From NCBI GenBank assembly GCA_017311185.1, contig JAESUZ010001527.1, positions 62,001 to 126,000 of the forward strand: a stretch of DNA of 64,000 nucleotides. Reading direction: 5' to 3'. This document shows positions 47,151 to 59,102 of the stretch, in pieces. Origin of the DNA: Proteles cristata cristata (Eukaryota; Chordata; Mammalia; Carnivora; Hyaenidae). The notes beneath the pieces are model-generated. The model was not told where the DNA came from. It ran no database searches and saw only the letters and a program-made list of their open reading frames with translations. Position 1 is the stretch's first letter; every line of letters begins with the position of its first letter. The translations under genes were made by a program, and so were the position numbers.

Positions 47151-47431
47151 CTAAAGCCTTTCAAACTTCAGAAAGGGTCCTTTTCAAAAACCAATTTTAT
47201 ATACAATGTTTATTTAAATGATTTTTCATATGACGTTAGTATTATAATGAATACAACATGAAAAGTATAATATTTTTACTTTTATGACTTTTATGTGAAT
47301 ATTGTAAAAATTTCAAAACAAATTGAAAAATGATTACAAAGGAATATAATAAATTACATAAAATTTATAATAATTTAATGTGATTGACAGTGCTCTTTTG
47401 CTTAAACAATGAACTTTTATAACAACTCCAT

Positions 47432-49657
47432 TATTTTATTAAAGTATAATTAACATAAAATGTAATGTTAATTTCTGGTGTTCAATATAGTGATTCAACA
47501 GTTTTATACATTCCACAATGCTCACCTTGATAATGTAGTTGCCATCTGTGAATACGCAATGTTATAACAACGTTATTGACTATATTTCCCATATAGTACT
47601 TTCCATCTATATGACTTATTTATCTTACAACTGGAACTTTGTACTTCTCAGTCTCCTTTATGTATTTTAACCATATCTGCACTCACCTTCTCTCTGGCAA
47701 CCACCAGTTTGGTCTCTGTATTTCAAAGACTATGTTGTTCATTTGCAAACTTGTATTCTCTTTCATATTCCACATAAAAGTGAATCATATGGTATTTGTA
47801 TTCGTCTAATTTATTTCACTTAGCATAATACGACCTAGATCATCCATCCATGTTGCAAAAGGCAATATTTCATTCTTATGGCTGAGTAATATTTCATTGT
47901 GTATATATATTACAACTGTTTTATGCATTCATCTATAGATGAACACTTAGATATTTTTTCAGATTTTGGCTATGGTAAATACAGCTGTAATAAGCATACA
48001 GTTGCATGTATCGTTTTGACCTAGTGTTTTAATTTTCCTCAGGCAAATACCTAGTAGTGGAATTTCTGGATCATATAATCTTCATATTTTTAATTTTTTG
48101 TATCCCCATGTTTTCTAAAGTAATTGTACCAATTTTCATTCTCATTAACAATGCATGGGGTTCTTTTTTCTATACATCTTCACCAATAAGTGTTAAATCT
48201 TATGTTTTTGATACCAGTCAGAATGACTAGTATGTGAGGTGATAAAACATTGTGGCATAGATTCATCAAGCATTATAGGTTTGAGTTTTTTTCTGGGTTT
48301 TTCTGTTCCATTGATCTATGTGTCTATTTTTCTGCCAGTAACATGTTTTGATTACTACACCTTTGTCATACAATTTGAAACCTGGAATTGTGATACCTTC
48401 AAGTTTGTTCTTCTTTCTTAAGATTGCTTTATCTATTGGAGGTCTTTTGTGGTTTCATATAAAATTTAAAATGATTTATCTTAATTCTATTTTAAAAAGT
48501 TATTGGTCATGTGTAGCAACATGGATGGACCTTGAGGGTGTTATGCTGAGCGAAATAAGTCAGGCAGAGAAGGACAAATATCATATGTTTGCACGTATAG
48601 GAGGATTAGGAGGAACTTGACGGAGGAACAAGGGGGAGAAGAAGGGGGAAATGGTGGGGGAAAGGGAGAGAGGCAAACCATGAGAGACTCTTGAATGCTG
48701 ACAAAAACTGAGGACTGATGGATGTGGGGGGAGGGGGAGATGGGCATGGAGGAGGACACTTGTGGGGATGAGCACTGAGTGTTATGTGGAAACTAATTTG
48801 ACAATAAACTATTTGTAAAAAAAAAAGTTATTGGTATTTTAATAAGGATTGCATTATCTCTGTAGATTGCTTTATATAAATATGGATATTTAAAAATATT
48901 TATTCTTCTAAGCCATGTGCATGATATATCATTTTATTTGTTCATGTATCTTTAATTTATTTCATCAATGTCTTATAGTTTTCAGAGTATAGCTCTTTCA
49001 CCTCTTTGGTTACATTTATTCTCAAGAATTTTTTTGTTTTGGTGTAAGAATAAATAAAATGTTTAAAAGATTCTCCTTCTGCTACTCTGGTATTAGTGTA
49101 TACAAAAGAAAAATGTTTCTATATATTAATTTGTATTCTGCAACTTGACTTTATTTATAAGTACTTTACTAAATTTGTTTAAGAATTTTGGTAGAGTCTT
49201 CAGAGTTTTCTATATATAGTAGCATGTCATCTCCAAATACTGACAATTTTTCTTCTTCCTTACCCATTTGGATAAGTTTTGTTTCTTTTTCTTATCTAAT
49301 TCTATGATCAGAACTTCCAGTAATGTGTGGAATAAAAATGGTGAGAGTGGACAACTTTTCTTACTCTTCATTGTAGAAGAAATACTTCTGTTTTTTACCA
49401 TTCACTCTGGTGTTATCTGTGAGTTTTTCATAAGTGGCCTTTATTTTATTGAGGTATGTTTACTCTAAACCCACTTCATTGAGAGTTTTTCTCATGAACA
49501 AATACTGTATTTTGTCAAATGCTTTTTCTGGATTTATTGAGATCATATGAGTTTTATCCTTCCTTTTGGTTAATGTATAGTGTCACATTGTATTGTGAAT
49601 ATTTAACCATTCATATTCCATGGATAAATCTTACTGGAGTGTGATGAATAAACCTTT
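47432..49657 (-). mobile_element. Old L1, minus strand
   Basis: Reads from an L1MA-like 3'UTR (plus-strand TTATTAAAGTATAATTAAC, then TTACAACTGGAACTTTGTAC) into ORF2, reaching the RT block near 49640, where a younger L1 breaks it. It is itself interrupted by a short plus-strand L1 at 48507. Only short frames survive. Confidence 0.85.
48507..48824 (+). mobile_element. Very short young L1 insertion with target duplication
   Basis: A 318-bp 3' terminal L1 piece, starting TCATGTGTAGCAACATGG and ending AATAAACTATTTG plus an A-tail. It is flanked by AAAGTTATTGG at 48496-48506 and AAGTTATTGG at 48825-48834. The sequence is close to the young-lineage 3'UTR, including the G-rich tract at 48725-48743. 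Confidence 0.97.
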
Positions 49658-49911
49658 TTTTGGTTTTAATTTTAATTCCAGTTAACATGTAGTATTATAT
49701 TGGTTTCAGGTGCACAACTGAGGTCAACAATTCCATACATCACTCAGTGATTATCATAACAAATGCACTCCTTAATCCATAGCACCTATTTCACGAATAC
49801 CCACACCCACCTCCCCTCCAATAATCACCAGTATTATGTTTTTGTTTTTGTTTTTGTTTTGTCAATAGTTAAGAGTCTCTTTCTTGGTTTGTCTCTCTCT
49901 TTTATTCCCCC

Positions 49912-50129
49912 CCTTTTTTAATTTTTTTAACGTTTTATTTATTTATGAGAGAGAGAGGCAGCGTGAACAGGGGAGGGTCAGAGAGAGAAGGAGACACAGA
50001 ATCTGAAACAGGCTCCAGGACCTGAGCTAGCTGTCAGCACAGAGCCTGACACGGGGCTTGAACCCACGAACCGTGAGATCATGACCTAAGCTGAAGGCTG
50101 CCCAACCGACTGAGCCACCCAGGTGCCCC
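49912..50129 (-). mobile_element. Carnivore SINE with target duplication
   Basis: A reversed SINE with a T-rich tail, GA block and conserved box region. Flanked by CTCTTTTATTCCCC (49898-49911) and CTCTTTTATCCCC (from 50129). Confidence 0.95.
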
Positions 50130-52837
50130 TCTTTTATCCCCTTTAATCTTTTTTGTTGTTGTTGTTCTTAAATTCCACATATGAGTGAAATCATATGCCA
50201 TGGTCTTTCTCTAGATGATTTATTTTGGTTAGCATATACTCTCTAGATGCCTCCATGTTCCTCTAAATGGCAACAAAATTTCACTTTTATGGCTGAAAAT
50301 TCTTTTATTATATATGTGCATACGTGTGTGTGTGTGTGAGAGAGTATTGATGCACACAGGCTGCTTTCATAGGTTAGCTATGATAAATAATATTGCGTAA
50401 ATACAGGGGTGCATATATCACTTTGAATTAGTAATTTTGTATTTTTGGAATAAATACCCAGTAGTATGATTGTTAAATCATAGGGTAGTTCTATTTTTAG
50501 CGTTTTGCATAACCTCCGAAATGTTTTCTCCATTGGCTACACCATTTTGCTTTCCCATCAACATTGAAGAAGTGTTTCTTTTACTTCACATCCTCACCAA
50601 CACCTGCTGTCTCTTGGGTTCTTGATTGTAGCCATTCTGACAGATGTGAGGTGATATTTCAGTGTAGTTTTTATTTCCGCATACTTGATTATAAGTATTG
50701 ATGAATAGCTCTTCATGTGTCTCTTTGCCATCTGGATGTCTTTGGGAAAGATATCTTTTCATAGTTCATTTGTAAATATCTTCCCTCACTCCACAGGTTG
50801 TCTTTTAGTTTTGTTGATTGTTTCCTTCACCGTGCAGAAGGTTTTTACTTTGAGGTCACCCCAGTAGTTAATTTTTGCTTTTGTTTACCTTGCTTCAGGA
50901 GACCTGTGTAGAAAAAAGTTGCTATGACTAATGTCAGAAAAGTTACTGCCTGTGTTCTCCTCTAGGATTTTTATGGATTCAGATCTCATATTTAGGTCTT
51001 CAATACATTTTCAATTAATATTTGAGCATGGTGTAACAAAGTGACCCAGATTCATTTTTTTGCATGTTGCTGTCCAGTTCTCCCAACGCTATTCATTGAA
51101 AAGATTGTCTTTTTCTCATTGCATATATTTTCCTGCTTTGACGAAGATTAACTGATCATATATTTGTGGGCAGATTTTTGGTTTTTCTATTCTCTTCCAT
51201 TGATGTATGTGTCTATTTTTGTGCTGCAACCATAAGATTTTAATCATTACAGCTTAATAATATAACTTTAAGTTCGGAATTTTAATGCATCCACTTTGCT
51301 TTTCTTATTCAAGATTGCTTTGGCTATCCAGGATCCTTTGCAGTTCCATGTAAATTTTAGGATTGTTCTAGTTCTATGAAAAATGCTACTGGTATTATGA
51401 TAGTGATTTTATTAAGTGTGTAGATGGTTTGGGGTGGTGTTTATATTTTAACAATATTTGTTCTTCCAATTGAGGAGCGTAGAATGTTCTACCATTTCTT
51501 TATGTCATCCTCAATTTCTTTCAGCAGTGATTTACAGTTTTCAGAATACAGGTATTTCACCTCTTTGGTTAGGTTTATTCCTGGATATAAAAATATTTTG
51601 GGTGCCATTGCAAATGGGATTGTTTTCCTTATTTTTATGCTTCTTCATTATCAGTGTATAGAGATGCTACAGATATCTGCACATTGATTTTGTATCCTGC
51701 ATCTTTGCTGAATTTGTTTATCAGTTCTAGCATCTTATTTTTGGTGAAATCTTTCAGGTATGATATTTATAGTATCATGTTATCTACAAATAGTAAAAAT
51801 TTTACTTCTTCCTTACCATTTTGGATGCTTTTATTTATTTTTCTTATCTGACTACTAGGGCTAGGGTTTCCAGTACTATGTTGAATAGAAGTGGTGTTAG
51901 TGACCATCTTTGTCTTCTTCCTGACCTCAGGGAACATCTTTCAGTTTTCTTTTGATTTAAGGATGATGTGATCTGTGGGCTTTTCATAAAGGGCCCTTAT
52001 TATGTTGAGATATGCTCCCTCTAAACCTACGTGGTTGAAATTATTTTTATCATGAGTGGATGTACTTTTTCAAAAGCTATTTCTGTATCACCTTAATGAT
52101 TATATATGGTCTTTATTCTTTCTGTTATTGATATATCATGTTGATTGATTTGTAAATGTTGAACCACCGTTGTAATCCAGGAAGAAATTCCAATTCATTA
52201 TGGTGAATGGTATTTTCAATGTATTATTAAATTCAGTTTGCTAGTATTTTGTTGAAGATGTTTACATCTATATTCATCAGAGATATTGACCCATAGCTCT
52301 CTTTTTTGTGTTATCTTTATCTTATTTTTATATCATATTAATGCTGACAAAACAGAATGAATTAAGAAGTTTTCCTTCATTTTATATTCTTTAAAAATAT
52401 TTTAAGAAGAATATGTTTTAACTCTTCTTATATGTTATGAAGAATTCCCTGTGAAGCTATTCTGTCAAGGACTTCTGTTTGTTGCAGTTTTTTTTTTTTA
52501 TTACTGATTCAATTTCAGTTTTGGTTATTAGTTTATTAAAAATTTCTATTTCTTCCTGTTTCAGTTTTTGTTATTTATATATTTCTAGGAATTTATCCAT
52601 TTTTCCATGTTGTCTGATTTGTTGTCATATAATATTTCATAATTTTCACTTATAATTTTTTGTATTTATGTGGTGCTGGTTGTTACTTTTCCTTTCTCAT
52701 TTGTGATTTTATTCATTTGAGTACTTTCTCTTTTTTTCTTAATAAGTCTCTAGAGGTTTATCAATTTTAATAATTTTTCCCCAAGAACCAGCTTCTGGTT
52801 TAAATTAATCTGTTCTGTCATTTTCTCGTTGTTGGTC

Positions 52838-52879
52838 ATGGTGGTGGTGGTGGTTGTGGTGGAGGTGGTGGTGGTGCTG
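52838..52879. repeat. (GGT)n imperfect trinucleotide tract
   Basis: About 13 GGT-like units with T and A variants, within the L1 linker region. It produces a proline-rich open frame on the minus strand that I do not regard as a gene. Confidence 0.9.
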
Positions 52880-54159
52880 TTTCTATAGCTCTAATATTTC
52901 TTATTCCCTTTCTTAAGCTGGCTTTAAATTGTATTTGTTGTCCTTTTTCTAGTTCCATTAGGTGTAAAGTTAGGTTACATATTTGAGAATTTCCTTGCTT
53001 CTTTTGACAGACCTGCATTGTTATAAATCTACCTCTTAAAACCACATTGGTTGCATCCCAAAGGTTTTGGATCATCATGTTTTCACTTTCATTTGTATCT
53101 TTGTACTTTTTTACTTTTATTTATATCTTTGTACTTTTTAATTTCTTCTTCTATTTACTGGTTGACCCATTCATCGTTAGTGGCATGGTGTGTATCCTCA
53201 ATGTGTTTGTGTTATTTGTGTTTGAAATATAGTTTCATAGTATTGTGGTCAAAAAGATGCATAGTATGACTTCAGTCTTCTTGAAATTGTCAAGGCCTTT
53301 TTTGTGGCCTTATATGCTATCTATTCTGGAGAATGTTCTATGGGCACATGAGAAGAATGTGTATTAAGCTATTTTAGAATGGAATTTTCTGAATATATCT
53401 GTTAAATACATCTTGTCCAATGTGTCATTAAAAGCCATTTTTCCCTTGTTGATTTTCTCTTTAGGTATACAATTGGGGTAAGGGGATTTTAAAGTCTCCT
53501 ACTATTTTATTATTATCTACTAATTCCTTTATGGATTTTTTATTATGTGTTTTATGTATTTGGGTATTTCCTTGTTGGGTGCATACGTATTTATAATTGT
53601 TACAATTTCTTATTTGATTGCCCATTTTATTTTTATATTGTGTATTATTTTGTATCTTGTTACAGTCATTTTTTCAACTCTAATTTGTCCAACATACATA
53701 TTAATAATCCAGCTCTTTTACATCCAATTGTATGATAGATATATCTTCATTTCTTCACTTTCAATCTGCAGATACTTTAGGTCAACAATGGTTCTATTTT
53801 ATGGAGCTGATAGATGGTTCTTTTTTTTTTTTTTCTAAAATAGTTGATTGTCAAGTTGGTTTACATATAACACCCACTGCTCATACCAACAAGTGCCTAA
53901 CTCCATACCAATCACCCCATTCCCCTATCACCAACCCCCATTAGCCCTCAGTTTGTTCTCAGTATTCAAGAGTCTCTCATGGTTTGCCTCCCTCCCTCTC
54001 CACAACTATTTTTCCCCTTCTCCTCCCCCATAGTCCTCCGTTAAATTTCTCCTAATCCTCCTATATGTGTAAACATATGGTATTTGTCCTCTGCCTGACA
54101 TATTTTGCTTATCACAACACCCTCAAGTTCCGTCCACGTTGCTACAAATGGCCGGATTT

Positions 54160-56523
54160 ATTCTTTCTCATTGCCATGTAGTATTCCATTCTATAGACAA
54201 ACCACATCTTCTTGATCCATTCTTCAGTTGATGGAAACTTAGGCTCTTTCCATGTTTTGGCTATTGTTGAGAGTGCTGCTATGAAAATTGGGGTGCATGT
54301 GCTCCTACGCTTCAGCACTCCTGTACCCCTTGGGTAAATTCCTAGCAGTGCTATTGCTGGCTCATAGGGGAGTTCTAGTGTTAATTTATTGAGGAACCTC
54401 CAACTGTTTTCCAGAGGGGCTGCACCAGTTTACATTCCCACCAACGCTGTAGGAGGGTGCCCATTTCTCCACATCATGGCCAGCGTCTTTAGTCTCCTGA
54501 TTTGTTCATTTATCCACTCTGACTGACATGCGGTGGTATCTCAGTGTGGTTTTGATCTGCATTTCCCTAATAATGAATGATGCTGAGCATCGTTTCATGT
54601 GTCTGTTGGCCATCTGGATGTCTTCTTTGGAGAAGTGTATGTTCATGTCTTTCTGCCCATTTCATCACTGGATTATTTGTTTTTCAGGTGAAGTGTTTTG
54701 GTGAGTTCCTCACAGATTTTGATACTAGCCCTTTATCTGATATGTATTTTGCAATGATCTTTTCCCATTCCATCAGTTGCCTATTAGTTCTATTGGTTGT
54801 TTCCTTTGCCGTGCAGAATATTTTATCTTGATGAGGTCCGAATAGTACATTTTTGCTATTGATTCTCTTGCTTTTGGGGCTGTGTCAAGTAAGAAATTGT
54901 TGGGGTTGAGGTCAAGGAGGTGGTTTCCTGCTTTCTGTTCTAGGGTTTAGATGGTATCTTCTATCACATTCAGGTCCTTTATCAATTTTGAGTTTATTTT
55001 TGTGCATGGTGTGAGAAAATGATCTAGTTTCATTCTTCTGCATGTTGCTGTCCTGTTCTCCCAGCACCATCTGTTAAATAGGCTGTCTTTTTTCCATTGG
55101 ATACTCTTTCCTGCTTTGTCAAAGATTAGTTGCCTGTATACTTTTGGGTCCACTTCTGAGTTCTCAATTCTATTCCATTGGCCTATGAGTCTGTTTTTGT
55201 GACAATACCATACTGCCGTGATGATGACAGCTTTGTAGTAGAGGCTAAAGTCTGGGATGGTGATACCTCCCGTTTTGGTTTTCTTCTTCAATACTGTGGC
55301 TATTCGGGGTCTTTTGTGGTTCCATACAAATTTTAGGATAGTTTGTTCTAGTTTTGAGAAGAATACTGGTGTAATTTTTATTGGGATTGCATTGAATGTG
55401 TAGATTGCTTTGGGAAATAATGTCATTTTAACTATATTTATTCTTCCAACCCATGAGCATAGAATGTTTTTCCATTGCTTTGTGTCTTCTTCAATTTCCT
55501 TCATAAATTTTCTATAGTTTTCATCATACAGACCTTTTATGTCCTTGATTAGGTTTGTTCCTATATATTTTGTGTTGTTTTTTTTTTTTTTTTTGTGCAA
55601 CTGTGAATGGGATCAGTTTCTTGATTTCTCTTTCTGTTGCTTCATTATTGGTGTTTGAAAATGCAACCAATTTCTGTACGTTGATTTTGTGCCCTGCAAC
55701 TTTGCTGAATTCATGGATCCGTTCTAGTAGGCTTCTGGTGGAGTCTGTCAGGTATTCTATGTAGAGTATCATATCGTCTGCGAAACTGGAAAGGTTGGCT
55801 CCTTTGCCAATTCTGACACATTTTATTTCTTTTTGTTGTCTGATGGATGATGCAAGGACTTCCAGCACTATGTTAAACAACAGTGGTGAGAGTGGACATC
55901 CTTGTCGTGTTCCTGATCTAAGGGGGAAAGCTCTCAGTTATTCCTCGTTGAGGTTGATATTAGCTGTGGGCTTCTCATTGATGGCTTTTGTAAGATTTAC
56001 ATAAGTTCCTTCTATCCCGACTTTCTCTACAGTCTTTATTAAGAAGGGATGCTGGGGGCGCCTGGGTGTCTTAGTCGGTTAAGCGTTGACTTTCGCTTAG
56101 GTCATGATCTCGCGGTTCGTGGGTTTGGGCCCCGCGTCGGGCTCTGTGTTGACTGCCAGCTCAGAGCCTGGAGCCTGTTTCGGTCTGTGACTCCCTCTCT
56201 CTCTGAGACTCCCCTGCTCATGCTGTCTCTCTCTCCTAGAAATAAATAAAACATAAAAAATTAAAAAAAAAAGAAGGGATGCTGTATTTTGTCAAATGCT
56301 TTTTCTGCATCTAATGACTGGATCATATGGTTTTTATCTTTTCTTTTGTTGATGTGATGTATCACATTGATTGATTTTTGAATATTGTAACCCAGGCCTG
56401 TAACCCAGGAATGAATGACACTTGATCATAATGGATAATTCATTTATGTTCCGTTGCTTTCGATTTGAAGTGTCTGGCTAAGGATTTTTGCATCTGTATT
56501 CATCAAGGATATTGGTCAGTCGT

Positions 56524-56560
<37 letters not shown>

Positions 56561-58110
56561 TTCTGGGTCTCTGTCTGGCTTGGGAATCAAAGTGATGCTG
56601 GCTTCATAAAATGAATCAGGAAGTTTTCCATCCATTTCTATTTTTTGGAATAGCTTGAGAAGAACGGGTATTAACTCTGTTTTAAATGTCTGGTAGAATT
56701 CCCCAGGGAAGCCATCTGGCCCAGGGCTCTTATTTGTTGGGATATTTTTGATAACTGATTCAAATTCGTCACTAGTTATGGGTCTGTTTAGATTTTCTAT
56801 CTCCTCCTGTTTGAATTTTGGTAGTGCATGTGTGTTTCGAAATTTGTCCATTTTTCTAAGTTGTCCAGTTTGTTGGCATATAGTTATTCATAGTATTCCC
56901 TGATAATTGCTTCTATTTCTAAGGGATTGGTTGTAATAATCCCATTTTCATTCATGATTTTGTCTATTTGGGTGCTCTCTCTTTTCTTTTTGAGAAGCCT
57001 GTCTAGAGGTTTGTCTATTTTATTTTTCCAAAAAATCAACTTTGGTTTTATTGATCTGTTCATTTTTTTTATTCTATCTTGTTTCTTTCTGCTCTGATTT
57101 TTATTATTTCTCTTCTCCTACTGGGTTTGGAGTGCTCTTGTTGCTCTATTTCTAGTTCCTTTAGGTTCGCCCTCAAATTTTGTACTTGTGCTTTTTCTAG
57201 TTTCTTGAAATAGGCCTGGAGTGCAATGTACTTTCCACTTAGGACTGCCTTTGCCACAACTGAAAGAGTTTGGATAGTTGTATTTTCATTTTCATTTCTT
57301 TCCATATATATTTTAATTTCTTCTTTTCTTGCCTGATTTGCCCATTCATTCTTTAGTAGGGTGTACATTAACCTCCATGTTATTGGAGGTTTTCGAAATT
57401 TTTTCCTGTGTTTTATTTCAAGTTTCATAACATTATGATTAGAAAGTGTGCATGGTATGATCTCAATTTTTTAAGTATTTATTGACGGTTGCTTTATGAC
57501 CCAGTATGTGATCTATCTTTGAGAAGGTGCCATGCGCACTTGAGAAGAAAGTGAATTCCATAGCCTCAGGATGTAGAGTTCTACATATATCTGTCAAATC
57601 CATCTGGTCCAATGTGTCATTCAAGTCCATTGTTTCTTTAGTTATTTTTTTTTCCTAGTTGATCTATCTATTGGTATAAGTGGAGTTTTAAATTCCCTGC
57701 TATTAATACCTTCTCGTCCGTAAGATTGTTTCAGTTTGTGATTAATTATTTTATGTATTTGGGTGCTCCTGTATTTAGTGTGTAGACTTTTATAATCGTT
57801 AGCACTTCCTGATCTATAGACCCATAATTATGATACAGTGCCCTCTTGTTTCCTTGTTACTGCCTTTACTTAAGACTAGTTTTTCTAATAGAAGTGTGGC
57901 TAGTCTAGCTTTTTTTTGACTTCCAATATCATGACAGATATTTCTCCATCGCCTTACTTTCAATCTGAAGGTGTCCTCATGTCTAAAATGAGTTTTTTGT
58001 AGAAAGCAAATAGATGGACTTTGTTTTTTATCCATTCTGATACTGCATGTCTTTTGATTCAAGCGTTTAGTCCATTTACATTAAAATTAACATTGAAAAA
58101 TATGGGGTCG
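54160..58110 (-). pseudogene. L1 ORF2 remnant
   Basis: Open pieces in ORF2 sense: 57069-57428 (end of endonuclease and linker), 56516-56851 (pre-RT, containing [17 protein letters not shown]), 55524-55880 (RT with FADD at 55773-55784) and 54947-55600 (post-RT). Damage includes a T17 run near 55572-55592, a (TC)n tract near 56527-56552, a SINE (56055) and several frameshifts. The order and spacing match an otherwise complete ORF2. Confidence 0.88.
56055..56270 (+). mobile_element. Carnivore SINE with exact target duplication
   Basis: The head has a small change (GGGGGCGCCTGGGTGTC); the B-box region is CpG-rich. The exact repeat AAGAAGGGATGCTG lies at 56041-56054 and 56271-56284. It splits the RT region of the L1 ORF2 in opposite orientation. 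Confidence 0.97.
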
Positions 58111-58189
58111 AGCCATTGGGTTCTTTGTAGGATTCATACTTGTGGTGGTGTCTCTGGTTATCTTGTGTTCCTTGCAACATTTCCCTAAG

Positions 58190-59102
58190 AGAGTCCTCAG
58201 GGTTTGTTGTAGGGAGGGTTTAGTGTTGACGAATTCTTTCAATTTTTGTTTTTTGTGAAGATTTTTATCTCTCTTTCTATTCTGAATGACAGGCTTGCTG
58301 GAAAGAGGGTTCTTGTCTGCCTTTTTCCCCGCCCCTGTTCATCACATTGAAGATTTCTTGCCATTTCTTTCTGGCTTGCCAAGTTCCAATAGATGGATCT
58401 GTAACTACTCTGATAAGTCTCCCTTTGTATGTTAGGGTCCTTTTATCCCTAGCTGCTTTCAGAATTCTTTTTCCTTATATTTTGCCAGTTTCACTATGAT
58501 ATGTCTTGCAGAATTTTGATTCAAGCTATGTTTGAAGGGAGTTCTCTGTACCTCTTGGATTTCAATGTCCTTTTCCTTCCCCAGATTGAGGACATTCTCT
58601 GCTATAATTTGTTCAAAGACTTCTTTTTTTTTTTTTTTTTTGTTCAAAGACTTCTTTATCGTCTTTCCATGTGTATTCCTATTCTCAAATTCCTATGATA
58701 CGGATATTTTTCCATTTGATTGTATCACTGAGCTCTCAAACTCTCTTTTCGCGCTCCTGGATCAGTTTATATCTCCTTTTCTTGGCTTCCTCTTTTTCTC
58801 TAATTGTGTCTTCTAGTTGATCTATTCTCTCTGCCTCTTCAACCCGTGCATTGGATGCCTCCATTTTATTATGCACCTCATTTATAGCAATTTTTTAATT
58901 CATCACAAGTATTTTTAAACTCCATACTCTCTGTAACAGTATCTTCTCTGATCTCTTCCATGCCTTTTTGAAGCCCTGTGATTAATTTTATTACTATTTT
59001 TCTAAATTCTTTTTCAGTTATGATGCTTATATCTTTTTTGAGCAGTTCTTTAGCTGTTATTTCTACCTGGAATTTCTTTAGAGGAGAATTCTGTTTCGTC
59101 AT
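58190..59102 (-). pseudogene. L1 ORF1 remnant
   Basis: The start codon at 59102 opens MTKQNSPLKKFQ, an ORF1-like N-terminus, and the frame stays open for 74 codons. A later piece (58459-58647) holds FEQIIAENVLNLGKEK and the HIIVKLAKY block of the RNA-binding domain. It is disrupted by frameshifts and by the poly(A) insertion at 58624-58641. Confidence 0.85.
58624..58641 (-). mobile_element. Poly(A)-only retroinsertion (about 18 nt) with target duplication
   Basis: A pure T-run (A on the L1 sense strand) is flanked by TTTGTTCAAAGACTTC (58608-58623) and GTTCAAAGACTTCTTT (58642-58657). One copy of the flank belongs to the normal ORF1 text. A duplicated target around a bare A-tail indicates a retrotransposition event that copied only tail sequence. 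Confidence 0.75.

Larger units (their letters stand above)
49658..53820 (-). mobile_element. Older L1, minus strand, 3' part
   Basis: Plus-strand landmarks run from the 3'UTR (AATTCCAGTTAACATGTAG at 49674) through ORF2 C-terminus, RT and endonuclease, reaching AGCTGATAGATGGTTC at 53820. The endonuclease text then resumes at 60897, after a younger L1 and a SINE. The ORF2 frames are destroyed. Confidence 0.85.

Noticed and set aside
52836..53078. Minus-strand frame ending in a poly-proline tail
   Set aside because: The proline run is the translation of a (GGT)n tract inside a decayed L1; the rest is L1 linker text.
55572..55592. Second poly(A)-only insertion
   Set aside because: It is a T-run in the L1, but no duplicated flank surrounds it; expansion of a native T-rich stretch is enough.
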